A stretch of DNA of 46,441 nucleotides from an uncultured Collinsella sp. (GCA_902494195.1 CABUSH010000016.1:1-46441), one strand, 5' to 3'. Shown: positions 1-8,433, numbered from the stretch's first letter. Numbers and translations are program-made. Notes: generated by a model from the sequence alone, not told the origin.

Positions 1-1
1 G

Positions 2-79
2 GCGCTCAAGGCCGTCGCGAGGAAGCGGCTCAGGGCGATATACGCCGTGATGCGCGACCGGGTGCCCTACCGGGAGTAG
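2..79 (+). CDS. IS110-family transposase, C-terminal fragment cut by the window edge
   Basis: The frame opening at base 2 reads about 25 residues ending RAIYAVMRDRVPYRE before a TAG stop. This arginine-rich ending is typical of IS110/IS116/IS902 transposases, the DEDD-type recombinases that use a structured guide RNA. Only the tail is inside the window, so intactness cannot be judged. The following ~90 bases hold no gene and probably contain the element's right end. A palindrome begins at 172, which may be relevant because several IS110 relatives insert at or near repetitive palindromes. Confidence 0.6.
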   Translation, partial: ALKAVARKRLRAIYAVMRDRVPYRE

Positions 80-171
80 CCCCGACGGTTGACAAAACTA
101 TAGGAACACCCAACGACTACCCATCCGGAGCAAGGCAACGCCGCAAGAAGAGGACGGACAGTGAGCGACGT

Positions 172-257
172 CCAGGGCGAACAAGTTGGCATGAAAAAGG
201 CGAGGCATTGACCTTCTGGTCATGCCTCGCCTTTTGAATGACAAATTGTCGCCCTGG
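172..257. terminator. Extended palindrome with terminator core, downstream of pyrE
   Basis: The core arms at 195-207 and 223-235 (AAAAGGCGAGGCA and its complement) are perfect. They continue inward as TGACC/GGTCA around a TTCT loop, with one bulged T. The outer arms CCAGGGCGA (172-180) and TCGCCCTGG (249-257) also pair. Read on the minus strand, the core is followed by a T run (198-194), so it can terminate pyrE. The outer pairing is more than a terminator needs and resembles the other long palindromes in this window. Confidence 0.7.
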
Positions 258-277
258 GCGGCGCGCAGCGTCGGCCG

Positions 278-305
278 GTTACGGCGTTTGGTAAAACGCC
301 GTAAC
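278..305 (-). terminator. Stem-loop overlapping the end of the pyrE stop codon
   Basis: A perfect 12-bp inverted repeat (278-289 with 294-305, arm GTTACGGCGTTT, loop GGTA) begins at the last base of the pyrE stop codon. It lacks a long T run. It may stabilise the 3' end or act together with the stronger terminator at 195-235. Confidence 0.5.
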
Positions 306-988
306 TACTCCCGAGCTCCGTACTGCTCGTAATAAGCGTCGATGGCGGCCTTGAGCTCGTCGTCGATGACGACCTTACCGTCAATCTCGTGGTTGTAGAG
401 GGTCTCGACGACCTCGGCCATGGAGACGATGCTCGCGACGGGGAAACCGTACTTGGCCTCGATCTCCTTCTGCGCGGTGGTCACGCCACCCTTGCCGACC
501 TCCATGCGGTTGAGGGACACGATCAGGCCCTTGATCTCGACATCGGCAGCAGCCTTGACCTTGGGATAGGTCTCGTCGATGGACTTGCCGCTGGTGGTGA
601 CATCCTCGACCATGACCACGCGGTCGCCGTCCTGGGGCTCGTAGCCCAGCAGGTTGCCCTTGTCAGCGCCGTGGTCCTTGACCTCCTTGCGGTCGCAGCA
701 GTACTTGACCTCCTTGCCGTACAGCTCGTGGTAGGCAATCGCGGTCACGACGGCCAGGGGAATGCCCTTGTAGGCCGGCCCAAACAGCACGTCAAAGTCG
801 TCGCCAAAGTTATCGTGGATGGCCTGGGCGTAATACTCGCCCAGCTTCTTGAGCTGGTAGCCCGTCACGTAAGCACCGGCGTTCATAAAGAACGGGGACT
901 GACGGCCACTCTTGAGCGTAAAGCTGCCGAACTTAAGAACGTCGGACTCAACCATAAACTTGATGAACTCTTGCTTGTAAGCCTCCAT
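305..988 (-). CDS. pyrE: Orotate phosphoribosyltransferase
   Basis: This 227-residue cytosolic enzyme transfers the phosphoribosyl group of PRPP to orotate to give orotidine 5'-monophosphate, the fifth step of UMP synthesis. The type I phosphoribosyltransferase PRPP loop is plain: VEDVTTSGKS at residues 127-136. The N-terminal FTLKSGRQSPFFMN segment, with the Lys-Ser-Gly-Arg contact, is typical of the longer PyrE class. The start is an ATG with AGAGGAG about 7 bases upstream. The gene stands alone here, with no other pyr genes adjacent. It is divergent from mgtA across a 440-base gap and ends in two stem-loops (278-305 and 195-235). Confidence 0.95.
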   Translation of the reverse strand: MEAYKQEFIKFMVESDVLKFGSFTLKSGRQSPFFMNAGAYVTGYQLKKLGEYYAQAIHDNFGDDFDVLFGPAYKGIPLAVVTAIAYHELYGKEVKYCCDRKEVKDHGADKGNLLGYEPQDGDRVVMVEDVTTSGKSIDETYPKVKAAADVEIKGLIVSLNRMEVGKGGVTTAQKEIEAKYGFPVASIVSMAEVVETLYNHEIDGKVVIDDELKAAIDAYYEQYGARE

Positions 989-1051
989 GCGGGCTCCTCT
1001 CGTAATCGCGTACGTACCTTCCAGTTTAGCGCAGGCAAAGCGTAGATGCGG

Positions 1052-1188
1052 GCGCGCTTTGGGGCCACGGCATTCTGTAAAGGCTTTGTCAAAGGGAATG
1101 GTTTTCCGAACAATGGGGTTGACATGTCAAACCCCCTCATCAAGAATACGGGCGGATTAAAAAGGGGTACGAGATACCCAAAGCGCGC
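1052..1188. repeat. Inverted repeat enclosing the pyrE/mgtA divergent control region
   Basis: A perfect 12-bp arm, GCGCGCTTTGGG at 1052-1063, is repeated inverted at 1177-1188. Inside lie smaller palindromes: GGGGTTGACATGTCAA plus ACCCC at 1115-1135, and GGGTA/TACCC near 1165-1180. The stretch 989-1428 has no full-length gene. It holds this structure, the proposed mgtA promoter, a short leader ORF and one copy of the 27-nt repeat. Confidence 0.55.
1115..1147 (+). promoter_or_regulatory. Proposed mgtA promoter with a palindromic operator over the -35 box
   Basis: TTGACA at 1119-1124 is a perfect -35 hexamer, followed after 17 bases by AAGAAT (1142-1147) as a fair -10. The -35 lies inside a perfect 12-bp palindrome TTGACATGTCAA (1119-1130) flanked by GGGG and ACCCC, which looks like a repressor site. 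Transcription from here would give mgtA a leader of about 275 bases. The palindrome could instead serve the divergent pyrE gene. No regulator gene is adjacent. Confidence 0.45.
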
Positions 1189-1214
1189 TGCGCTCAGCCT
1201 TTAGGAGGTGTGCC

Positions 1215-1286
1215 ATGGAAGGCAGTCCTAGTCGAAAAACCTGCATGTCGCCCTCGGCACGCCGCGAGGACTCCGCACACGCATAA
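1215..1286 (+). CDS. Candidate 23-residue leader peptide upstream of mgtA
   Basis: An ATG at 1215 follows TAGGAGGTG at near-ideal spacing and opens a 23-codon frame, MEGSPSRKTCMSPSARREDS plus AHA, ending in TAA. It lies inside the proposed mgtA leader, 142 bases before the mgtA start. In Salmonella, the mgtA leader encodes a short peptide, MgtL, whose translation controls read-through into mgtA, so a similar role is possible. This peptide has only two prolines and no visible similarity to MgtL. An AGTCCT/AGGACT pair (near 1231 and 1268) could form a stem across the ORF. The strong ribosome-binding site is the best evidence. Confidence 0.35.
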   Translation: MEGSPSRKTCMSPSARREDSAHA

Positions 1287-1313
1287 ACGCCACCGGCAGA
1301 TCGTCAACCCCTC

Positions 1314-1340
1314 CCGCAAAGGTGCCTGTCCCCTTTGTGG
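1314..1340. repeat. 27-nt palindromic repeat, arm type A (copy 1)
   Basis: The self-complementary arms CCGCAAAGG and CCTTTGTGG surround a GC-rich core that reads GGGGACAGGCA on the other strand. The left arm carries one mismatch. Near-identical copies lie at 16521-16547 and 17944-17970. The related arm type B copies are at 6111, 27756, 36156 and 36189. Confidence 0.75.
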
Positions 1341-1428
1341 TGGTTCGTGAGCTTGACGTGAGCGACATCTAGGTTTTTTGCAACTCAATACGACACGTAC
1401 GCTAACTCCCTTCAACAAGGAGGACCCT

Positions 1429-4197
1429 ATGCTGATGCTCAAAACCGCCACGGTACTCGAAGCTATCTCCAAGCGCCGCCGCACGGCGCGCCCTGCCGCT
1501 CACACCGGCCTGTCCAAGAACACCATATTCGCCGCCACCCATAGCGCCGAGGACGCCCTCGTACTGCTCGACGCCACGGCAAACGGCCTCACCGCCGAGC
1601 AGGCAACCGAGCGCCTGGACGCCTCCGGCCCCAACACCATCGAGGCACCGGCCAAGACGCTCGCCCGCCGCATCGCCGACGCCTTCATCGATCCCTTCGC
1701 CGGCATCCTCGCCGCGCTCGCGCTGGTCTCGCTCTACATCGACGTGCTCGCCGTGCCCGAGCCGCAGCGCGACCCCTCCACGGTCATCGTCATCGGCATC
1801 ATGCTGCTGGTATCGGGCGGTATGAAGTTTATCCAGGAAGCCCGCAGCGGCAACGCGGCCGAGGCCCTCAAGGACTTGGTCTCCAACACCTGCTGTGCCC
1901 TGCGCGACGGTGAGCGCGTCGAGATCCCCTTTGACGAGCTCGTCCCCGGCGATGTGATTCGCCTCTCTGCCGGCGACATGGTGCCGGCCGACGCCCGCAT
2001 CATCACCGCGCGTGATCTGTTTGTGATCGAGTCCGCGCTCACCGGCGAGAGCGAGGCTGTCGAGAAGACCGCTACCACCACCGTCGTCGAGGGCGCCGAC
2101 GGCTCCGCGCTGCCACTCTCCGCCTGCAAGAACATCGTCTTTACCGGCACCTCCGTGCAAAACGGCACCGCCATGGCGCTTGTCGTTGCCACCGGCTCGG
2201 ACACTTACCTGGGCGGCATCGCCAAGATGCTCAACGGGCGCGGCGAGAAGAGCGCGTTTGATCGCGGCGTCTCGAGCGTCTCCATGTTGCTCGTACGCCT
2301 CATGCTCGTTATGGCTCCGGCCGTCTTTGCCATCAACGCCGCCACCAAGGGCAACGTCATCGACGCGCTGCTGTTCGCCACAAGCGTGGCCGTGGGCATC
2401 ACGCCGCAGATGCTTCCCGTCATCGTGACCACGAGCCTGTCACAGGGCGCCAAGGACCTCGCTCGTCGTCAGGTTATCGTCAAGGAGCTGCCGGCGATCC
2501 AAAACCTGGGCGCCATGGACATCCTGTGCTGCGACAAGACCGGCACCCTCACCGAAGACCGCATCGTGCTCGAGCGCTACCTCAACACCGATGGCAACGA
2601 GGACGCGCGCGTGCTGCGCCATGCGTTTTTGAACAGCTTCTTCCAGACCGGCCTCAAAAACCTTATCGACCTGGCCGTAATCGACCGTGCCGATGTGACG
2701 CCCTCGACCGTCGTGCCCGATTCCATGCTGGGCCAGAGCCTGCGCGACCGCTATACCAAGGTCGACGAGGTGCCCTTCGATTTCTCGCGCCGTCGCCTGA
2801 GCGTAGTTGTCGCCGACTCCCAAGGCAAAACCCAGATGGTTACCAAGGGAGCTGCCGAGGAAATGCTCGAGATCTGCTCCTTTGTCGAGGTCGATGGCAT
2901 CGCCCAGCCGCTCACCGACGAGAACCTCGCCCAGATTCGCAAGCAGGTCGCCGGACTTAACGCCGAGGGTCTGCGCGTGATTGCCGTGGCGCAGAAGACC
3001 AATCCGCGCTGCGTGGGCGAGTTTGGCATCGCCGACGAGTGCGACATGGTGCTGATGGGCTTTTTGGCCTTCCTCGATCCGCCCAAAGCAAGTGCCGCGG
3101 GCGCCGTCGCAACGCTCGAGGCCAAAGGCGTGGCGGTCAAGGTCCTGACCGGCGACAACGACCGCGTCGCCGCCACCGTCTGCGAGCAGATTGGCATCGA
3201 CGCGAGCAACGTCTTGCTGGGCTCCGAGATCGATGCACTCGACGACACCGAACTTGCCGAGCGCGCCGAGAAAACCCACCTCTTCGCCAAGCTCTCGCCG
3301 CTGCAGAAGGCGCGCCTGGTGCGCGTCATGCGCGAGCTGCTCGGCCACACCGTGGGCTTTATGGGCGACGGCATCAACGACGCCGCCGCCATGCGTGCGA
3401 GCGATTGCGGCATCTCGGTCGATTCGGCCGTCGACATTGCCAAGGAATCCGCCGATATCATCTTGCTTCAGAAGGACCTGGGCGTGCTCGAGCGCGGCAT
3501 CATCGAAGGCCGCCGCACCTACGGCAACCTGCTCAAGTACCTCAAGACCACAGTGAGCTCCAACTTTGGCAATGTGCTGTCCGTGACCGTCGCGAGCCTG
3601 TTCTTGCCGTTTTTGCCCATGAGCGCCCTGCAGCTGGTACTGCTGTCGCTGGTCTACGAGATCGTGTGCATCGCGCTGCCGTGGGACACCGTCGATGACG
3701 CCTGGACTGCCCGCCCGCGTGCCTGGGACGCCGCGTCCATCAAGGGCTTTATGCTCGAGCTGGGCCCCGTGAGCTCGCTGTTTGACATCGTGACCTTCGC
3801 CGCGCTCTTCTTTGTCGTGTGCCCCGCCGCCGTGAACGCAAGCTGGCCCGAGCTTGCCGCCGCGGGCGACGTCGCGGGTATGGCGACCTTCGCTGCACTC
3901 TTCCAGAGCGGCTGGTTTGTCGAGTCCATGTGGTCGCAGACACTCGTGGTCCACATGCTGCGCTCCCCGCATCTGCCGAGCCCGCGCGACCACGCCGCGC
4001 CCGCACTGTGCGTTCTCACCGTGCTGGGTCTGGCGCTCGTCACCTGGCTGCCGGCAAGCCCCATCGCCGATGCGCTCGGCCTTACGACGCTGCCCACGAG
4101 CTTTTTCGCACTGCTCGTCGGCATAGTCACCGCCTACATCGCGCTCACCCAGCTAGCAAAGCGCCGCTACATCGCCCGCCACAGCGAGCTGCTGTAG
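1429..4197 (+). CDS. mgtA: Magnesium-translocating P-type ATPase
   Basis: This 922-residue inner-membrane pump uses ATP to import Mg2+. The phosphorylation motif is DKTGTLTEDR, with the acylated Asp at about residue 369. The TGES loop (LTGES), the KGA nucleotide-binding segment and the MGDGINDAAAM hinge are all present. The membrane motif VGITPQMLPVIV is characteristic of the type IIIB (MgtA/MgtB) group rather than the Ca2+ or heavy-metal pumps. An N-terminal cation-ATPase domain precedes the first TM pair, and about six TM segments follow the catalytic domains. The ATG at 1429 has AAGGAGGA at good spacing; an in-frame upstream start at 1378 lacks such a site. A long, structured leader suggests post-initiation control. 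Three more Mg-related transport genes lie downstream in the window. Confidence 0.93.
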   Translation: MLMLKTATVLEAISKRRRTARPAAHTGLSKNTIFAATHSAEDALVLLDATANGLTAEQATERLDASGPNTIEAPAKTLARRIADAFIDPFAGILAALALVSLYIDVLAVPEPQRDPSTVIVIGIMLLVSGGMKFIQEARSGNAAEALKDLVSNTCCALRDGERVEIPFDELVPGDVIRLSAGDMVPADARIITARDLFVIESALTGESEAVEKTATTTVVEGADGSALPLSACKNIVFTGTSVQNGTAMALVVATGSDTYLGGIAKMLNGRGEKSAFDRGVSSVSMLLVRLMLVMAPAVFAINAATKGNVIDALLFATSVAVGITPQMLPVIVTTSLSQGAKDLARRQVIVKELPAIQNLGAMDILCCDKTGTLTEDRIVLERYLNTDGNEDARVLRHAFLNSFFQTGLKNLIDLAVIDRADVTPSTVVPDSMLGQSLRDRYTKVDEVPFDFSRRRLSVVVADSQGKTQMVTKGAAEEMLEICSFVEVDGIAQPLTDENLAQIRKQVAGLNAEGLRVIAVAQKTNPRCVGEFGIADECDMVLMGFLAFLDPPKASAAGAVATLEAKGVAVKVLTGDNDRVAATVCEQIGIDASNVLLGSEIDALDDTELAERAEKTHLFAKLSPLQKARLVRVMRELLGHTVGFMGDGINDAAAMRASDCGISVDSAVDIAKESADIILLQKDLGVLERGIIEGRRTYGNLLKYLKTTVSSNFGNVLSVTVASLFLPFLPMSALQLVLLSLVYEIVCIALPWDTVDDAWTARPRAWDAASIKGFMLELGPVSSLFDIVTFAALFFVVCPAAVNASWPELAAAGDVAGMATFAALFQSGWFVESMWSQTLVVHMLRSPHLPSPRDHAAPALCVLTVLGLALVTWLPASPIADALGLTTLPTSFFALLVGIVTAYIALTQLAKRRYIARHSELL

Positions 4198-4297
4198 CAA
4201 GTAGACGGAAAACACCCTGCCAGCTGCCGTTACCGCTACCACAGCTGCCGACGCCGCTGCCGTTGCCTCTGCCGCCGCCGCAGTCTATCCCCCCAGC

Positions 4298-4364
4298 AGT
4301 TGCGGTGGAATAGTTCCTGTTTAAAGCCCCGTGACTTTAATTTAGGGACTATTCCACCGCAACT
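4298..4364. repeat. 67-nt hairpin repeat between mgtA and the LuxR gene
   Basis: The arms at 4298-4317 and 4346-4364 (GTTGCGGTGGAATAGT and its complement) pair over about 19 bp with one bulge. A second inner stem, TTAAAG/CTTTAA (4321-4326 with 4335-4340), lies inside. The hairpin separates two convergent genes and could act as a shared terminator, but there is no U tract. Its length and nested shape match the repeat at 19352-19423. Confidence 0.65.
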
Positions 4365-4378
4365 TATTGGGAGATTAG

Positions 4379-5923
4379 CTAGTCCTTGGGTGTCCAGGAC
4401 CAGAAGAAGTTGATAAGGGCTACACGCGAAGCGGTGCCGGTCTTCTTGTTGATCGAGGAAATGTGACGATAGAGCGTGGAGCGCGAAAGGAAGAGCGTTG
4501 TGGCGATGTCCTGAACGCTCTGGTCCGAAACGACCAAGACCTCAAGAATATCGCGCTCGCGCTCTGTAAGCCCAAAGGTGGCGACAAAGGCATCGAGGCG
4601 CTCATCGGGCGTGAGTTCCGCTGCCTCCACGGGCTCGGGGTCGGAGCATGCAGACGCAAGATCTGCACCAAGATCGTCGGTAGCAAGCGGCAGGCCGTCC
4701 TGCATCACGACATCATCGGCTCGTCGCCCCAACTGCCCCAGCAGCGTAATCGCAATGCCCACAAACATCACGAGCGCCGCACCGACCGCAGCCAGCACAT
4801 TTTGACTCGAGATAATCGCCACTGCCGGCGCCGTCACGAACATCGAGCACACGTTGTTGACGACGCGACCCATGCACGGCCAAAAATATGACCAGCGCGC
4901 ATAGAGCGAGACGGCGGCATATTTTGTGGTAAAGAACACCACGAAAAAGCCCGAGCCCAGATAAAAGATGATCGTGGCAGCGAGCTCGTTGCCACCATTG
5001 CCGTCGACGATGAGCACAAAGAACGAAAGCGTGGACAGTATGGCGGCGCATGTCATGCCGATATTCATATACGAGCGGCCGTGCAGGTCAAATAGTGCGC
5101 CAGCGGCCAACGAGCTCACGACAAGCAGCAGGCGCGGCCAATCGCCCAAATCGACGGCTCCGACAGCATGCAGGGTCGTGAAGCCCGCGTTGAGAGCGGC
5201 GAATACGCCGGAAAGATACGCCGTCGCCACGGTCAAGCGAGCTACGGTGCGGCGGAATGCCGCCTTTGCCTCGGGATCGTCTTGCCACTTGGCGCCATAT
5301 TCCAAAGCATCTACCGAAAGCCCGGCAGCACTGGGTTCAAAGTTGGGGTCGGACTCGTCGCGCAGCTTGGCGCGTCGGGCACCGTGGAGCAACGCCACCT
5401 GCGCGATCGCACAGACGACCAGAACAGCCTGCTGAGGAATACCGACAGGCATCACCATGTGGTTGATCACCTGTACCAGAACGCCCATGGCATAGGAAAG
5501 TGCGGCGGCGCGCGCCAGGCAGGGCGTCTGCGCAAAACGCCGCGCAAGATTGGCATGGGCGGTCGATCCGCAATAGCCCAGGGCGCAGCACGCCACCAGG
5601 CCGCCGGCAATTACTACCTCAAACCGCACTGCCGTAATCATCAGCAGCAACGCCGATACCAACAGCACGCCTGTAATATCGCTCGTCGCATCGATCGTCT
5701 GGGGAAGGCGATAGTACAGAAATGGGCGCACGAAAAAGCCAATCACGCTCGCGCCGACAACGATGCTCTCGTAGATGACGACCTCACTCGATGGCACGAA
5801 CTCGGCCATGCGCACATCAAAGAGATACTCGCACGCCAAAAACGTGAAGAAGAACAGCGCCAGGCATATAATCTCCCGAATGCCCCGACGCAGATATGCA
5901 GTTGTGTCTCCCATGCCCCTCAT
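4379..5923 (-). CDS. Membrane-embedded LuxR-family transcriptional regulator
   Basis: This 514-residue protein has about twelve hydrophobic segments through residue ~400, an acidic linker, and a LuxR/GerE-type helix-turn-helix in the last ~63 residues (LTERERDILEVLVVSDQSVQ, then DIATTLFLSRSTLYRHISSI). The architecture, a permease-like membrane domain fused to a LuxR DNA-binding domain without a receiver domain, is expanded in Coriobacteriia such as Eggerthella and Collinsella. The membrane part presumably senses a small molecule directly; ligand and targets cannot be read from the sequence. The ATG at 5923, with GGGGG upstream, is preferred to an in-frame TTG at 5944; ATG 5914 is also possible. 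No obvious target gene is divergent from it, since a repeat-rich gap follows. Confidence 0.85.
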   Translation of the reverse strand: MRGMGDTTAYLRRGIREIICLALFFFTFLACEYLFDVRMAEFVPSSEVVIYESIVVGASVIGFFVRPFLYYRLPQTIDATSDITGVLLVSALLLMITAVRFEVVIAGGLVACCALGYCGSTAHANLARRFAQTPCLARAAALSYAMGVLVQVINHMVMPVGIPQQAVLVVCAIAQVALLHGARRAKLRDESDPNFEPSAAGLSVDALEYGAKWQDDPEAKAAFRRTVARLTVATAYLSGVFAALNAGFTTLHAVGAVDLGDWPRLLLVVSSLAAGALFDLHGRSYMNIGMTCAAILSTLSFFVLIVDGNGGNELAATIIFYLGSGFFVVFFTTKYAAVSLYARWSYFWPCMGRVVNNVCSMFVTAPAVAIISSQNVLAAVGAALVMFVGIAITLLGQLGRRADDVVMQDGLPLATDDLGADLASACSDPEPVEAAELTPDERLDAFVATFGLTERERDILEVLVVSDQSVQDIATTLFLSRSTLYRHISSINKKTGTASRVALINFFWSWTPKD

Positions 5924-6092
5924 GGTTAACCCCCGGCCGCTCAATTGTCTGGAAATCTATTTTAATAAAGAACCAGTCTCAATATCGAAGCCAGGCTCGA
6001 AATGCTGCCAATTCGACCCCAGCCGTCCACATCACGCCGCGATTTTGAGCCGCATGGACCAGAAGGGACGCGCGCGACCTCTAGCTCGGCAA

Positions 6093-6217
6093 GGAGTGTC
6101 TCCAACTGCCACTCATTTAAGTACGTCCCCAATGAGTGCCCAATGACTACCCGCGGCAAAGAGTGTCCCTATGTGCCGGATGAAAAATGGGCCATGTGTC
6201 CCAGTTGTGGAGACTCC
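6093..6217. repeat. Repeat-filled gap: long inverted repeat holding a 27-nt palindrome
   Basis: The outer arms GGAGTGTCTCCAACTG (6093-6108) and CAGTTGTGGAGACTCC (6202-6217) are imperfect complements. Between them, 6111-6137 is a copy of the 27-nt repeat with arms ACTCATT/AATGAGT and a core that reads GGGGACGTAC on the minus strand. The gap 5924-6300 holds no convincing gene. The ribosome-binding site for the next gene, GGGAGG, is at its right end. Confidence 0.65.
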
Positions 6218-6300
6218 TTGAGCCGTCTGGGTATCGCGAAGGATCGCGCACTCCCCCATCATCAAAAGTGACACACGCTACCAGTTGATGGGAGGCAGCC

Positions 6301-7038
6301 ATGGGCTTCTTTGACAAGATGTTCGAGAAGAAAGAGTGCGCGATTTGCGGTACCGAGCTGGGACTTCTAGGTAAGACAAAAATCAATGAAGGCTACCTGT
6401 GCAAAGAGTGCGCCGGCAAGCTCTCCCCCTACTTCCACGGCTATCGCTCCAGCACCGCGGACGACATCCGTGAGCAACTCGCCTACCGCGAGGCCAACGC
6501 CGAGCGCCTGTCTTCGTTCAACCCCACGCGCACGCTTTCTGCCGGGCGCACCAATATTATGCTCGATGAGGACGCGGGGCTGCTGATCATCACTTCGCAG
6601 AGCCGCTGGCGCGACGCCAATCCCGACATCATCGAGTTCTCACAGGTACTCGGCTGCGATATGGATATCGACGAGCAGCGCACCGAGATCTATCGCGAGA
6701 CCAAGGACGGCGAGCGCGAGAGCTACAACCCGCCGCGCTACGACCTGGATTACGACTTCAATCTGACCATCCATGTCAACACGCCGTACTTTACCGAGAT
6801 CAACCTGCGCGTGAACGACTCCACCATCGATCAGCGCGGCTCCATCGAATACCGCGAGGCCAAGCGCCAGGCAACCGAGGTCCGCGATGCGCTGGTGCAG
6901 CTGCGCCAGGAGACGCGCGACAGCGTCGTGGCCGCCAAGGCCCCCAAGACCGCGGTGACCTGCCCCTTCTGCGGAGCCACCACCATTCCCGATGCCAGCG
7001 GGCGCTGCGAATACTGCGGCGGCGCCATCGGCGCATAG
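6301..7038 (+). CDS. DUF4428 zinc-ribbon protein
   Basis: This 245-residue protein starts with a DUF4428-type segment: MGFFDKMFEKKECAICGTEL, then a CKEC pair near residue 36, four cysteines likely holding zinc. The middle (~70-200) is a mixed domain I do not recognise, rich in charged residues and beta-strand-like stretches. A second zinc ribbon, CPFCGATTIP...CEYCGG, closes the protein. There is no signal peptide or TM segment, so it is probably cytosolic. The start has GGGAGG at good spacing. It is the first gene of an operon with a YdjG-like protein (24-base gap) and an SPFH protein. DUF4428 domains often accompany SPFH genes, which supports a shared membrane-associated role. The exact function is unknown. 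Confidence 0.8.
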   Translation: MGFFDKMFEKKECAICGTELGLLGKTKINEGYLCKECAGKLSPYFHGYRSSTADDIREQLAYREANAERLSSFNPTRTLSAGRTNIMLDEDAGLLIITSQSRWRDANPDIIEFSQVLGCDMDIDEQRTEIYRETKDGERESYNPPRYDLDYDFNLTIHVNTPYFTEINLRVNDSTIDQRGSIEYREAKRQATEVRDALVQLRQETRDSVVAAKAPKTAVTCPFCGATTIPDASGRCEYCGGAIGA

Positions 7039-7062
7039 CCTCCGGCAGCGAAAGGACCGATC

Positions 7063-8385
7063 ATGGCCTTCGAGAGCGTTAACTATCAGTGCCCTGCCTG
7101 CGGTGGCCCCTTGCATTTTGCAAGCGCCGAGCAAAAGCTCGTCTGCGACTACTGTGACTCGCGCTTTGAAGTCGAAGAAGTCGAGGCCCTCTATCGCGAG
7201 CGCCAGGACAAGGCCGACGCCAAAGCCGATGCGGCAGCCGCAACACCCAAGCCCGTCGCCGACGACGCGGTGCAGGAGCTCGCCCAAAACGCCGGCTACA
7301 TCTGCTCGTCGTGCGGCGCCGAGCTCGTGTCCGACGGCACCGTCGCCGTCACCACCTGCCCGTACTGCGGCAACTCCGCCGTGGCGCCCGGCCAGCTCTC
7401 TGGCGACTTCTCGCCCGACCTGGTGATTCCGTTTAAGCTCGGGCGCGACGACGTCACGGCCGCACTCAAGGAACACTACAAGGGCAAAATCTTGCTGCCC
7501 AAGAGCTTTGTCACCGGCAACCACATCGACGAGGTCCAAGGTGTCTACGTGCCGTTTTGGCTCTACGGCGCCCGCGTTGACGGCGAAGTGTACTTTGACG
7601 CGACCAACGAGACCGTGACCGAGGAATCCGACCGCACCGTCACGACCACCGACCACTACGATGCCTATCGCAAGGGCAATATCTCGTTTAAGCGCGTGCC
7701 CGTCGACGGATCGTCCAAGATGCCCGACGGCCACATGGACGCCATCGAGCCGTTTGACTACGACGCACTGCGTCCGTTCTCGGTCGCATATATGCCCGGC
7801 TACATCGCCAACCGTTACGACGAGGACTGCGAGACCTGCAAGGCGCGCGCCGAGCGCCGTATGGAAGAAAGCACGATCTCGGCCCTGCGCGAGACCGTCG
7901 TCGACGAATACGACGATGCCACGGTCGAAAGCAAGCAGCTCGACTACACCTGGGAAGACAGCGACTACGCCCTGTTCCCCGTCTGGATGCTCTCCACCTC
8001 ATGGAACGGCAAGAGCTACCTGTTTGCCATGAACGGTCAGACCGGCCGCTTGGTCGGCGAGCTCCCCTGCTCCAAGCCCAAGCTCGTCATCGCCTCGGTG
8101 CTGTTCTTTGTGATCGGATTTGTCCTCTCCCAGATCCTCTTCATGGGTGAGAACGCCTTCGATCCGGATTACCTCACCTTTGATATCGAGGGCATCCTCA
8201 TCAACATCGTCGCGCCGCTGATCATCGTGGTCATCGCAGACGTGCTGCTGGTGGGCCAGCTCAAGACGGCCAACGAGGCCACCCACGCCGATTGCTACTG
8301 TGGCGAGCTCGACCTGACCGAGAAGCACGACACCTTCAGCCACACCGAGACCACCGTTGTCATGAAGGACGACAAGGACGATTAA
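7063..8385 (+). CDS. YdjG-like zinc-ribbon membrane protein
   Basis: This protein of 440 residues has two N-terminal TFIIB-like zinc ribbons: C10/C13 with C28/C31, and CSSCGAEL...CPYCGNSA near residues 84-106. A long soluble region follows, with a conserved-looking FKLGRDD and YVPFWLYGA stretch. Two TM helices lie near the C-terminus (around residues 345-362 and 375-395). The tail is cytosolic and acidic. The arrangement resembles Bacillus subtilis YdjG, encoded beside the SPFH protein YdjI and the PspA homologue YdjF. The PspA partner is not in this window. The ribosome-binding site is AAAGGA. It is probably a membrane component that anchors or recruits the downstream SPFH protein, which is inferred from the Bacillus arrangement. 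Confidence 0.8.
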   Translation: MAFESVNYQCPACGGPLHFASAEQKLVCDYCDSRFEVEEVEALYRERQDKADAKADAAAATPKPVADDAVQELAQNAGYICSSCGAELVSDGTVAVTTCPYCGNSAVAPGQLSGDFSPDLVIPFKLGRDDVTAALKEHYKGKILLPKSFVTGNHIDEVQGVYVPFWLYGARVDGEVYFDATNETVTEESDRTVTTTDHYDAYRKGNISFKRVPVDGSSKMPDGHMDAIEPFDYDALRPFSVAYMPGYIANRYDEDCETCKARAERRMEESTISALRETVVDEYDDATVESKQLDYTWEDSDYALFPVWMLSTSWNGKSYLFAMNGQTGRLVGELPCSKPKLVIASVLFFVIGFVLSQILFMGENAFDPDYLTFDIEGILINIVAPLIIVVIADVLLVGQLKTANEATHADCYCGELDLTEKHDTFSHTETTVVMKDDKDD

Positions 8386-8433
8386 CCATCCTGACCAATA
8401 CCACCCGGCCTTTGACGAGAAAGGAAGATCACC

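Noticed and set aside
1154..1428. M-box (ykoK) magnesium riboswitch in the mgtA leader
   Set aside because: The conserved GTTAGGTGAGGCTCC-type core that defines the M-box was not found on reading the leader.
2440..3993. Long minus-strand open frame inside mgtA
   Set aside because: It is antisense to a complete P-type ATPase and shows no conserved motif.
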